Assembly (NCBI GenBank): GCA_014376435.1
Contig: JACMRL010000035.1
Coordinates: 1-64,000 of the forward strand
Direction of reading: 5' to 3'
DNA: 64,000 nucleotides
DNA from: Bdellovibrio sp.
Lineage (GTDB): Bacteria > Bdellovibrionota > Bdellovibrionia > Bdellovibrionales > Bdellovibrionaceae
The position numbers were made by a program, and so were the translations under genes. Under the pieces are notes generated by a model, which was given only the letters and a program-made list of their open reading frames with translations, ran no database searches and was not told where the DNA came from. Shown here piece by piece: positions 54,465-63,283 of the stretch (positions within the stretch are counted from its first letter, which is position 1; the number at the start of each line of letters is the position of its first letter).

Positions 54465-54755
54465 CTAATGCATCTCAGATCCATCGACGGATGAAACTTT
54501 TCGTAAAGTGTAGCCATTGTTGTACTCGTTCACGATGTAGTTACCATCCGGCATGATGCCCGAAACCGATGCTCCCCAATAGGGGTAAAGTGCCGAGGTT
54601 CCTGAAAAAGTAATCGAAGAAAGAAATGTTCCATCAAGTTCGTATTTATGAACTTTAAAATTACCTGAGTCTGATACAACTAATTTATTCTGCGCATTGA
54701 TCGTCACCGTTCGTGGCATCGCTAAGCCGGTCCCGTTAGTTGTTTTCCTATCAGT
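54465..54755 (-). pseudogene. Remnant of an NHL-repeat (beta-propeller) gene
   Basis: A frame open from an upstream stop reads TDRKTTNGTGLAMPRTVTIN, then NKLVVSDSGNFKVHKYELDG, one NHL-like blade, and part of another (GIMPDGNYIVNEYNN), ending at 54465. It begins mid-blade with no signal peptide or ribosome site, so it looks like the 3' scrap of a longer secreted propeller protein. An ATG at 54719 could start an 84-residue product. Confidence 0.55.
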
Positions 54756-54834
54756 CTAATCGAGATTTTTACGAACTAGTTAACACCTACATTAAGACAT
54801 CTTAATTTTAAACACTAAGTTAAAAATTTTGTTT

Positions 54835-55827
54835 TTAAATCTTACTCAAAATTTTACACGGGTTTCTGACGCGAATCTCGTTTGATTTTAATTCGTTATT
54901 TTCATTTATTTCGATCATTTCACCTCGAGGAAATGTTTGCGGCTCGATTTGTTTGTGCATCCAAGTTAAGAATTCACGTTGGTCATTTCTGCAAACCATT
55001 TGTCGTGTTTTACCTTTTTCTTCGCGTGAATCGCCAGTTAAGCGCGCTGCATTTTTCGGAAGCACCGGAGCAGGCTTTTTGCGAGCTAATAAATAACTTG
55101 TGGTAATCGTTTTATTCTTCATTGGCAGAAGTTGATCCACTTTCCAAAACCATTCGGGTGCATCAACCACAAAGCGATCGTGACACCAATCAGTTTCAGA
55201 TTTTGTTAGCAGCGGGCAATCTAAGTGATGTGTACACGGCGCCCAAATAGAATAACCTTTTTCAATCAACTTCTGGCGAAGTTGTAAAAGCTTTCGACTA
55301 TCTTGACGAGTTGAGGGTTCTAAAATCATTAAAGCTTCAGCTTGATCCCAACCCGTAGGAAGTTTTGCAATTTCAGTCATCGAATATGAAAATACTAAAC
55401 ACGTTCTATTTTTTTGATCTAAAAAAGGTTCAAATTCTAAGCGCGTTGAAAGTTCAGGATTAATTAAGTCTTTATGTAAATCCGCAAACGTACGGTGTGG
55501 CCCGCTTGAAATATCGATCAAAAATTGTTTTCTGATTTGTGATTTAAGTTGATCATTCGCGGCTAAGGCAAAGCTTGCGGTCCCTGGGCCAGATCCCCAA
55601 TCCACAAAGTGAGTTAGATCCCGGAAAAAGTTAACGACTTGCCCGCGCTCGATCACTTTTGCGCAACGAAGTTGGTTGAGCGGTAAAAAATAATTTCGGT
55701 ACGCAATTTGGCAGAAAGTTTCATTCCACGGAGTTTCGCGGTCAGGATATTTAATATAAAAATCAGAAAGTTGTAGAACAGAATTGGCGATCACTTGCAT
55801 TGAATGTTGCGGGGTAGATGGAAACAT
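54835..55827 (-). CDS. Rsm22-family methyltransferase-like protein
   Basis: 330 residues. The SAM-binding motif DWGSGPGTASFALAAN lies near residue 75. The C-terminal half has the Rsm22 cysteine pattern APCTHHLDCPLL... DWCHDRF, proposed to bind a metal or Fe-S cluster. Relatives act in small ribosomal subunit assembly of mitochondria and bacteria. The last ~60 residues are basic and variable. It stands alone between the NHL remnant and the GT9 gene. Confidence 0.82.
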   Translation of the reverse strand: MFPSTPQHSMQVIANSVLQLSDFYIKYPDRETPWNETFCQIAYRNYFLPLNQLRCAKVIERGQVVNFFRDLTHFVDWGSGPGTASFALAANDQLKSQIRKQFLIDISSGPHRTFADLHKDLINPELSTRLEFEPFLDQKNRTCLVFSYSMTEIAKLPTGWDQAEALMILEPSTRQDSRKLLQLRQKLIEKGYSIWAPCTHHLDCPLLTKSETDWCHDRFVVDAPEWFWKVDQLLPMKNKTITTSYLLARKKPAPVLPKNAARLTGDSREEKGKTRQMVCRNDQREFLTWMHKQIEPQTFPRGEMIEINENNELKSNEIRVRNPCKILSKI

Positions 55828-56036
55828 AAAATATTTGTAACAGCTAAGCCCGAAAAATGCAAAAGGCGAAGTAGCCTGCTCTGGGGCCGCCTAGAAAAAC
55901 TCGAATTATTTTATTATTTCTTAAAGTAATCAGGGCTTTTCTCGATCTGGTTTGAGGTTCTTTCAACGTTTACACCGTTTTAGTACTCAAAGCTGAGTCG
56001 GGCTTTTTGTTTTCTAGCGAATTGTCGTTGGGCCTT

Positions 56037-57017
56037 TTAGATTTTCAACTTATCCATGCAATAAAAATACTTACAGGCAGCACCCAGGCAAGAATGAATA
56101 CCGGGGCAATCAACGATCGGCACATGAATTTCTACATTAGGTCCGCGCGCGGCCCAGCGACGCGGGTGATGGACGCGAACGGGTGAATAAATACCATGAA
56201 CTTTAACACCCAAGCTTGCGGCGATATGCGCGACACCAGTTGACGGAGCGACTACAAATTCAGCTTGAGATAAAACCTGCACCAGTTCATTTGTATTTAA
56301 TTTTGACTGTAACCAAATCACATTTGGATTTGCAGAAACGGCTTCACGTATTTCATTTAGATAAGGTTCATCGGTTGGGGTTCCTGTGATAACAACGTTT
56401 TTATTTTGCGAAGTTTGCTCTAAAATATATTCGATGTATTGTTTCTGTGACCAGTTGAGTGCAGAGCCAGTCATACCAGGATGAACAACTATATATTTTT
56501 TTGCGATTAATGAGTGCTTTGCTAAAACCGATAAATCCTTCGGTGTGTTAATTTCAAAATGTAAAAACTGCTTTGTAGATTTTAAATTAAAAGCTTTTTC
56601 AACTAATTCAACATTGTAATCAAGTTCGTGCTTTTTCGCGAGCGAGCGTTTTTGGCGAATGGCTTTGTTCAAAAACATAAAACTATGCCACTGGCTTTTG
56701 ACTCCCGCCCGAATAGGCACGCGGGCCTTGAATAATTCAAAATTTACCCACCATGGAGCTTGAAAGCTAATCGCTACGTCAGGTTTAATTTGGTTTAAAA
56801 GCTCTCGTAATTTTTTTGCAGATTTTTCGGGGTCAGCTTTATCTAATTCAAAGTAAGTTCTTTTTTTTGTACCTAGATCAGCAATACCACCCATGCCTTT
56901 TTGCAAAGCCCAGATAATATCATACTGATTTGCATCGATGATTTGGTCTGTAGGTAAAGTGCAGATCAAATCACCAATTTTATCTAGTCTGATAAGTAAA
57001 ACTTTTTTCTGGACCAT
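56037..57017 (-). CDS. Glycosyltransferase family 9 (heptosyltransferase-like)
   Basis: 326 residues. N-terminal KKVLLIRLDKIGDLICTLP, middle VHPGMTGSALNWSQKQYIEY and C-terminal VAPSTGVAHIAASLG are the GT9/WaaC-WaaF signatures. It would transfer heptose or a similar sugar to lipopolysaccharide core at the inner membrane. It starts only 2 bp after the gcvP stop with AGGA inside the gcvP end, so it is co-expressed with gcvP. Confidence 0.9.
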   Translation of the reverse strand: MVQKKVLLIRLDKIGDLICTLPTDQIIDANQYDIIWALQKGMGGIADLGTKKRTYFELDKADPEKSAKKLRELLNQIKPDVAISFQAPWWVNFELFKARVPIRAGVKSQWHSFMFLNKAIRQKRSLAKKHELDYNVELVEKAFNLKSTKQFLHFEINTPKDLSVLAKHSLIAKKYIVVHPGMTGSALNWSQKQYIEYILEQTSQNKNVVITGTPTDEPYLNEIREAVSANPNVIWLQSKLNTNELVQVLSQAEFVVAPSTGVAHIAASLGVKVHGIYSPVRVHHPRRWAARGPNVEIHVPIVDCPGIHSCLGAACKYFYCMDKLKI

Positions 57018-57019
57018 TC

Positions 57020-59875
57020 CTACTTATAATCTTCTAACGGTGGGCACGAACAAACAATATTTTTATCGCCGTAAGCATTATCAACCCGACCCACTGGCGG
57101 CCAATATTTATTAGCTTTAATCCATTTCGCCGGATACGCCGCTTTTTCACGGGTGTAAGGCTTCGTCCATTCAGTTGCGAGTAAAATCTCAGCCGTATGA
57201 GGAGCATTACGAAGTAAATCTGGGCAAGAGTCGGCTTCTTTACGAATCTCAATCATCGCTTCACAAAAACGATCAAGCTCTGCTTTGCTTTCAGACTCAG
57301 TGGGCTCAATCATCAATGTGCCGGCCACCGGCCAAGACATTGTTGGAGCGTGAAAACCAAAATCCATTAAACGTTTTGCGATATCAACCACATCAATATT
57401 ATGAGATTTTTTCAAGGGTCGAATATCGATAATGCATTCGTGCGCCACTAAACCTTCTTTACCTTTATAAACGATCGGGTAGTGCGGAGCTAATTTTTTT
57501 GCGATGTAATTTGCATTTAAAATACTTGTCACGGTTGAATCACGTAAACCTACATCACCCATCATGGTGATGTATGACCAACTGATTGGTAAAATACTGG
57601 CACTGCCCCATGGGGCCGAAGTCGTGCTGTTGCATCCAGTTGCGGGACCCGCTTCTTTAACCAAAGAATGTTTTGGTAAATAAGGAGCTAAATGCGCACC
57701 AACGCCGATGGGGCCAACGCCCGGTCCGCCGCCGCCGTGTGGAATTGAAAATGTTTTGTGAAGATTCATGTGCGAAACATCAGGACCAAATTTTCCGGGA
57801 CGAGCTACGCCAACCAGCGCATTTAAATTTGCGCCGTCCATATATACTTGCCCGCCGAATTTGTGAATAGTTTCACAAATATCCGTAATTGTTTCTTCGA
57901 ATACTCCGTGCGTGGAAGGATAAGTAACCATTAATGCAGCTAAATTATCTTTATGTAATTCAGCTTTCGCAGTTAAATCTGCAACATCAACGTTTCCGTT
58001 TTCATCCGTAGCTGTCACAACAACTTTGAAACCGGCCATCACGGCTGAAGCTGGATTTGTTCCGTGTGCTGAAGAAGGAATTAAACAAATATTTCTGTGT
58101 AATTGATTTTTCGCTTTAAAAAATTCACGAATCGCTAACAGGCCCGCGTATTCACCTTGCGCGCCCGAATTTGGTTGCAAAGAAACCGCCGCAAACCCCG
58201 TGATCGCGCAAAGTTTTGCTTCTAAATCTTTAATTAAAGTTAAGTAACCTTTCGTTTGCTCAGACGGAGCAAACGGATGCATTTTATTAATCTCGGGCCA
58301 AGAAACTGGAATTAATTCTGTCGCCGCGTTTAACTTCATTGTACAAGAACCCAGTGGAATCATCGAGTGAGTCAAAGTGATGTCTTTATTCTGCAAACTG
58401 TGAATATAGCGCATCAATTCAGTTTCAGAATGGTGAGAATTAAATACGGGGTGAGTTAAGTATTTAGATTTGCGAGCTAATGCCGCCGGTATCGCAACCA
58501 ATAAGTTTTCTTCAAGATCAGCCGCTTTGAAGCCAGCGGCTTGGCCTTTATTAAAGATCATCAACAATAAGTCTAAAGTTTGTAAGTTATTCGTTTCGTT
58601 TAAAGAAAAGCCAACTCCATCATCATAAATTCTAAGATTAATTTCGTTTTTCTCTGCGATCGTTTTTAACGCTAAGATATCAGAAGTTTTTACTTTAACC
58701 GTATCGAAGTAATTTTTTGATTCAAGTTTGAAACCCAATTTCATTAAACCAGTCGCTACAATTTGAGTCATACGATGAATACGCTTGGCAATTTTCTCTA
58801 AACCTTGTGGTCCATGATAAACGGCGTACATAGCGGCCATATTAGCAAGTAGTGCTTGCGCGGTACAAATATTCGAAGTCGCTTTGTCACGGCGAATATG
58901 CTGCTCTCGTGTTTGTAAAGCCAAACGCAAAGCTTGATTTCCATGAACATCAACGGAAACACCCACTAATCGACCCGGTAGTGAGCGCTTATAAACATCT
59001 TTTGTCGCTAAAAAAGCCGCATGAGGGCCACCAAAACCGAGCGGTACGCCAAAACGTTGTGAGTTACCGACAACAATGTCAGCACCCCATTCACCCGGAG
59101 GAGTTAATAAAGTCATCGCTAATAAATCAACCGATGCGACAACTAATGCGCCGTGGTCGTGAAGTTTTTGTGTAATCAGTCTGTAATCTTCAATTGTTCC
59201 GGAAGATGTTGGGTATTGAAATAGAGCTGCAAAAATTTCTTTTTTAAAATCATATTGCGTCGGATCTTGAATAATCATTTCTAAACCTAAAGGCTCAGCG
59301 CGAGTTCTTAAGACTTCAATTACGTGCGGGTGTACGTCGGGATGAACTACGAATGCATTGATGTCTTGTTTTTTGGATACAGCATGCGCCATCGTTATTG
59401 CTTCTGCAGCCGCTGTCCCTTCATCAAGTAATGAAGCGTTAGAAATCTCCATTCCAGTTAAGTCTGAAATCATCGTTTGGAAATTTAAAAGACTTTGTAA
59501 GCGCCCTTGAGCAATTTCTGGTTGATAAGGAGTGTAGGCCGTATACCAGACAGGATTTTCGAAAACATTTCGTAAAATTACTGACGGCGTAACGGTGTCG
59601 TGAAAACCCATGCCGATCAAAGTTTGAAAAACTTTGTTCTGGCTCATGGTCTCTTTTAATTGCGCCAAAATTTCGTATTCAGAAATTCCGTCGCCGATAT
59701 CCATTTTATCTTTTGTGAAAATTGTTTTTGGCACTACCTTCGACATCATTTCGTCGGTATGTAGAAAACCTAATTCTTTTAGCATCGCTTGTTTGTCAGT
59801 TTCAGAAGGGCCGACGTGACGACGTTGAAAATCGTTTTGTGATGAAAGTTGGGTAAGCGTTGGATTAGTTTCCAT
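57020..59875 (-). CDS. gcvP: Glycine dehydrogenase (decarboxylating) GcvP
   Basis: 951 residues, single-chain P protein. The N-terminal half begins with a typical [10 protein letters not shown] motif, and the PLP lysine is Lys707 in [16 protein letters not shown]. Decarboxylates glycine and loads the aminomethyl group onto GcvH. AAGGGGCT four bases before ATG is the ribosome site; it is complementary to part of an upstream hairpin. Confidence 0.98.
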   Translation of the reverse strand: METNPTLTQLSSQNDFQRRHVGPSETDKQAMLKELGFLHTDEMMSKVVPKTIFTKDKMDIGDGISEYEILAQLKETMSQNKVFQTLIGMGFHDTVTPSVILRNVFENPVWYTAYTPYQPEIAQGRLQSLLNFQTMISDLTGMEISNASLLDEGTAAAEAITMAHAVSKKQDINAFVVHPDVHPHVIEVLRTRAEPLGLEMIIQDPTQYDFKKEIFAALFQYPTSSGTIEDYRLITQKLHDHGALVVASVDLLAMTLLTPPGEWGADIVVGNSQRFGVPLGFGGPHAAFLATKDVYKRSLPGRLVGVSVDVHGNQALRLALQTREQHIRRDKATSNICTAQALLANMAAMYAVYHGPQGLEKIAKRIHRMTQIVATGLMKLGFKLESKNYFDTVKVKTSDILALKTIAEKNEINLRIYDDGVGFSLNETNNLQTLDLLLMIFNKGQAAGFKAADLEENLLVAIPAALARKSKYLTHPVFNSHHSETELMRYIHSLQNKDITLTHSMIPLGSCTMKLNAATELIPVSWPEINKMHPFAPSEQTKGYLTLIKDLEAKLCAITGFAAVSLQPNSGAQGEYAGLLAIREFFKAKNQLHRNICLIPSSAHGTNPASAVMAGFKVVVTATDENGNVDVADLTAKAELHKDNLAALMVTYPSTHGVFEETITDICETIHKFGGQVYMDGANLNALVGVARPGKFGPDVSHMNLHKTFSIPHGGGGPGVGPIGVGAHLAPYLPKHSLVKEAGPATGCNSTTSAPWGSASILPISWSYITMMGDVGLRDSTVTSILNANYIAKKLAPHYPIVYKGKEGLVAHECIIDIRPLKKSHNIDVVDIAKRLMDFGFHAPTMSWPVAGTLMIEPTESESKAELDRFCEAMIEIRKEADSCPDLLRNAPHTAEILLATEWTKPYTREKAAYPAKWIKANKYWPPVGRVDNAYGDKNIVCSCPPLEDYK

Positions 59876-60000
59876 AATAGCCCCTTAGATTTGTTTGGAT
59901 AAAACTAACATAAAAGATCGCCCCTGGCATTGGGGCTGTTAAATGACAAACGGCCCCAAACCTAAGCTTGGAGCCGTTTTTTGAGATCTTTTTAAGCAAA
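59876..60000 (-). promoter_or_regulatory. Structured leader of gcvP with two competing pairings
   Basis: On the minus strand, AAACGGC.CCAA/TTGG.GCCGTTT forms a 12-bp hairpin (about 59948-59981). AGCCCC-AATGCCA-GGGGC (about 59918-59937) follows, ahead of GATCTTTTATG. The ribosome site of gcvP (AAGGGGCT, 59879-59886) is also complementary to AGCCCC, so AGCCCC can pair either with its near neighbour or with the ribosome site. No match to the glycine riboswitch was seen. Confidence 0.5.
59948..59989. terminator. Strong hairpin terminator downstream of the basic protein gene
   Basis: AAACGGCCCCAA... TTGGAGCCGTTTTTT has a 12-bp stem. The T tract is longer on the plus strand, but no plus-strand gene ends here. 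It more likely terminates the minus-strand basic protein gene (stop at 60016), where its T tract is only three. Confidence 0.6.
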
Positions 60001-60015
60001 TGTTTGTTTGGTTAA

Positions 60016-60438
60016 CTACGCTTTACGAGTAGTGCGTTTAGGAGCTGCTTTTTTAGCAGTTTTCTTAACGGTTTTCTTTGCATTGGAAGCCGCTTTTGGA
60101 GCCGCTGCTTTTGCTGAAGTTTTACCTTTAAACATTTTCTCGATTTTAGCTTTTTGTTCTAAAGCTTTCTTTTTGTAAACCATTAAATTTTTCTCAGCTT
60201 CAGAAGCTGATTTTTTAAATTTAACCGTCATTTTTTTGACTTCTTTTTCTAATTCCGCTTCACGCTTAGAAACTTTTTTCATAATTTCTTTATATTTTTT
60301 TACTGCGTCGTCTGTGTTCACTTGCTTCACAACTTTTTGTACATCGGTTGAAAGAGTTTGAAGGTCAGCGATCACTTTCTTTACGTTTTGAGATTCAGAG
60401 ATTTTTTTTACGAAAGATTGGAATTTGGTAAGAGCCAT
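60016..60438 (-). CDS. Basic coiled-coil protein with histone-H1-like tail
   Basis: 140 residues. A helical, Lys/Glu-rich first part (about 1-100, likely coiled coil) leads to a C-terminal Ala/Lys/Thr/Arg tail (TVKKTAKKAAPKRTTRKA). This is similar in composition to the 37818-38255 protein but not an obvious duplicate. Possible nucleoid protein. GGAG precedes the ATG. It lies between tldE and gcvP, all on the minus strand. Confidence 0.7.
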   Translation of the reverse strand: MALTKFQSFVKKISESQNVKKVIADLQTLSTDVQKVVKQVNTDDAVKKYKEIMKKVSKREAELEKEVKKMTVKFKKSASEAEKNLMVYKKKALEQKAKIEKMFKGKTSAKAAAPKAASNAKKTVKKTAKKAAPKRTTRKA

Positions 60439-60487
60439 GGTTTCTCCTTTAAGAAGTTGCCTTACTTATAGGGCATTCTTTCCTGAA

Positions 60488-61807
60488 TCACAATGTAAAA
60501 TTAAAACTGTTGATTATTACCCCAGGGACTTTCATTCCACCCATGGAACGACGTAAATAAGTCGACGTGCTGGTGAAGATTTCTTGATGCTTTGTAAAAG
60601 CACCGAAATTGTCACCGAACAAATTATAAATCGTATCGTCGAAGCGCAAATCTTGAATCGGACCAACAATCTCGCCACCCTCGACCCAAAAGCATGCAAA
60701 ACGTGTCATACCCGTTATACGTGCTGCCTGCACGTCGCTCCAGTTGATATAATGTAAATTCGATAGGTAAAGCCCTTTGCCTAAATTATTAAGTACTTCG
60801 CTTTTCTCTAGAGTTCCTGCTCTAACTTCGAACGAACGCAAAGCTTCCGTTGGATCGGCTTGATTCGACTGAAGTTTGTATTCTTTTGCCGTGGCAGTAC
60901 TAGTAAGAAAATTTTTCAATTCCCCGTTCTCAATGAGCGGTAATTTATCAGGAACAATCTCACCGATCGAATTGAAGTGGGTATCAAAACTTAGGGTATT
61001 ATCTTCGATTAAAGAAAACTGTTTTGATAATAGTTTTTCTTTTTCGTTTAATTTTTTTAAAGGTGCATATCCTTGCTCATAAGAATTTCGACTTAAAGCT
61101 CCCCCGCTGAACATTCCCATGATTTCGGCCAGTGCCATTGGTTCAAGGTAGGATTTGTAGGCACCGGGGCTTACTTTAACTTGCGGTCGGCTTAGCAAAG
61201 ATAATGTATTTTTACTTTCGTGAGCTTTTGCTAAAAAAGCTTTTTCATTCCACTGCGCACTAGAGTAAAAACCCTTAGCCGCGCGTGGCCCGTTGTATAG
61301 CGAGTAATCAAAAAAGAATGAATCAGTCTCGAAATAATGGAACTGACCTTTCGAATTGATCGAAGCTTGACGAATCGGGCCCGACGTCCAGAAACCCGCC
61401 AAATCCGAATCTTTAAAAGTATCTGAAATTAATGCCATCAGCTGAGTTGTATCGGGACGATCGTTTTTTTTATAAACTTCAGAAGTGCCGTTGTTTTCCA
61501 TTGCAAAAAACTGAGGGTTCTCATCGGTGTTATTTAATTGTTCGCGAAGTAATTTAATTTTTGCTAAGGCAAATTTCAAATCTACTTCTAAATCGAGTGT
61601 CAGGCTGAATTTTGTTTTATAAAGACGTTGATTGGATTGATAAGTCAGCATCAGATCGTGCTGATTTACCGAAGTATTTTGACGAATCTTAGACTGATTA
61701 AAGCGGATAAAATCACTTTCTTCTGACGAAACAGCCAACGAAACCTCTTCATTGATTTTTAAATCAGCAAAAAGTCTTTGCGAGAATGATTCTAAATATT
61801 TTTTCAT
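60488..61807 (-). CDS. tldE: TldE/PmbA-like subunit of the TldD/E protease
   Basis: 439 residues from ATG 61807, one base after the tldD stop (longer frame rejected). It has the TldD/PmbA fold features (GVIINSFNFTL ending, FACFWVEGGEIVGPI) but no HExxxH motif, as expected of the non-catalytic partner. TldD/E degrades unfolded peptides and matures some modified peptides. Confidence 0.88.
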   Translation of the reverse strand: MKKYLESFSQRLFADLKINEEVSLAVSSEESDFIRFNQSKIRQNTSVNQHDLMLTYQSNQRLYKTKFSLTLDLEVDLKFALAKIKLLREQLNNTDENPQFFAMENNGTSEVYKKNDRPDTTQLMALISDTFKDSDLAGFWTSGPIRQASINSKGQFHYFETDSFFFDYSLYNGPRAAKGFYSSAQWNEKAFLAKAHESKNTLSLLSRPQVKVSPGAYKSYLEPMALAEIMGMFSGGALSRNSYEQGYAPLKKLNEKEKLLSKQFSLIEDNTLSFDTHFNSIGEIVPDKLPLIENGELKNFLTSTATAKEYKLQSNQADPTEALRSFEVRAGTLEKSEVLNNLGKGLYLSNLHYINWSDVQAARITGMTRFACFWVEGGEIVGPIQDLRFDDTIYNLFGDNFGAFTKHQEIFTSTSTYLRRSMGGMKVPGVIINSFNFTL

Positions 61808-61808
61808 A

Positions 61809-63254
61809 TTAACCACCGCCGAATACTTCAATATTTTTAAATAGGGCATACGGCGATGCATGCCCCACGCGAATCACTTGGCTAGGTTCACCTTTACCAC
61901 AATACGGCGACCCGTAAGTTTCGGTTGTATTCGATAGAGCCGAAAGCGAGTTCCAAAAAGGAACGGTCACACCGCGGTAATTAGGATTTTTTAGAATTTT
62001 TGTTAGCTTACCATTTTCAATCAGTCGACCATACTCACAACCAAATTGAAATTTGCGTCGGTAATCATCAATCGACCAAGATTTATTAGAAAACATGATC
62101 ACCCCACGTTCGACCGACGCGATCATTTGTTCTAAGGTTTTATCTCCGCTTTCAAGATTTATATTCGCCATGCGGTCGATCGGGGCGCGATTCCATGAAC
62201 TTGATCTTGAGTTCGCGACGCCCGAAAGATTCGAACGCATTTGGCTTTCTAAGCTACCTAGACCTGCTTGAAGAATTCCGTCTTTAATCAAATATTTTTT
62301 GTGAGCGGGGTTACCGGCCTCGTCAAATTTGTAGCTAGCCAATTCATGAGCAACGGTCGGATCAAAAACAACGTTCATCATTTTACTTCCGTACTGTAGC
62401 TTTCCGAAGTCAGCAGCTTCGACAAAGCTCCAGCCGGCAAAATTTCTTTCGTCACCTAAAATTCGGTCTAATTCCAGAGGGTGCCCGATCGATTCGTGAA
62501 TTTGTAACAACATTTGATCAGGAGCTAAAATAACATCGCAAGTTTCAGATGGGCAGTTATCGGCGGTGAGTAATTCAAGAACTTCTCTAGATATTTGTTC
62601 ACATTCTTGCAAAGCTTTATCTAAATTAAAGTATTCAGCGCCCGCTTGCAGACAATTACCACGGCCGCCGTGCAAAGAGCGAGTTTGAGTTTCGGCGCCA
62701 TCGCGTGCGGTTGCTTGCATTGAATTAACAATAATGTCGAAATCTTGTGTGAATTCAGCACCCGCAGAAGAAAGATAGTTCTGGGTAGTTTCGATCAGCA
62801 TCACATCAGATGTAGCCGATATAATTTTATCGTTGGTTTTTAAAGCCAACGAAGTTTTTTTCAAAAAATCGTAGACTTCGCCCAATGAAAGTTGATCTAG
62901 CTTGCGTGAGCGTAATGTTTCATAGCTGCCTTTTGAAGGCGGGCGAATCGCTTCGGTAAATTTAAAGACCGAATTTTTTTCAGCTGCGGTTGTCATCGCC
63001 ATTGCTTTTTTAAAAGCGTGGTTAATGCCTTCAGAAGTAAATTCGCTGGTAGCTCCGTAACCGATGTGGCCATTTTTCATTACTTCAATTAATAAACCAG
63101 AATCATTTGATTCATAAAATTGATCAGGCTTGCCGTTACGAACTGTATAATCACGACTTTTTTCGCTGACCGTTTTAAAGGCGACAAAATCGGCTTCAGA
63201 TTTATATTTTTTGAATTCTGCGACAAATAGGTTTTGATTATTTTCAGTTTGCAT
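61809..63254 (-). CDS. tldD: TldD-like zinc metalloprotease subunit
   Basis: 481 residues. The catalytic HExxxH motif is HESIGH (His253, Glu254, His258), and the end has the characteristic ENGKLTKILKNPNYRGVTVP. Forms a heterodimer with TldE. Its start lies 29 bp from the divergent EpmA-like gene, so promoters must overlap the coding starts or lie within them. Confidence 0.93.
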   Translation of the reverse strand: MQTENNQNLFVAEFKKYKSEADFVAFKTVSEKSRDYTVRNGKPDQFYESNDSGLLIEVMKNGHIGYGATSEFTSEGINHAFKKAMAMTTAAEKNSVFKFTEAIRPPSKGSYETLRSRKLDQLSLGEVYDFLKKTSLALKTNDKIISATSDVMLIETTQNYLSSAGAEFTQDFDIIVNSMQATARDGAETQTRSLHGGRGNCLQAGAEYFNLDKALQECEQISREVLELLTADNCPSETCDVILAPDQMLLQIHESIGHPLELDRILGDERNFAGWSFVEAADFGKLQYGSKMMNVVFDPTVAHELASYKFDEAGNPAHKKYLIKDGILQAGLGSLESQMRSNLSGVANSRSSSWNRAPIDRMANINLESGDKTLEQMIASVERGVIMFSNKSWSIDDYRRKFQFGCEYGRLIENGKLTKILKNPNYRGVTVPFWNSLSALSNTTETYGSPYCGKGEPSQVIRVGHASPYALFKNIEVFGGG

Positions 63255-63283
63255 AGACTTCGTTTATAAGCGATCTTTTTCAG

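Noticed and set aside
55970-56020. AAGC/GCTT hairpin after the GT9 gene
   Set aside because: The stem is only 4-5 bp, too weak for a terminator call.
59876-60015. Glycine riboswitch upstream of gcvP
   Set aside because: The conserved core segments of the glycine aptamer are not present; hairpins seen are of another kind.
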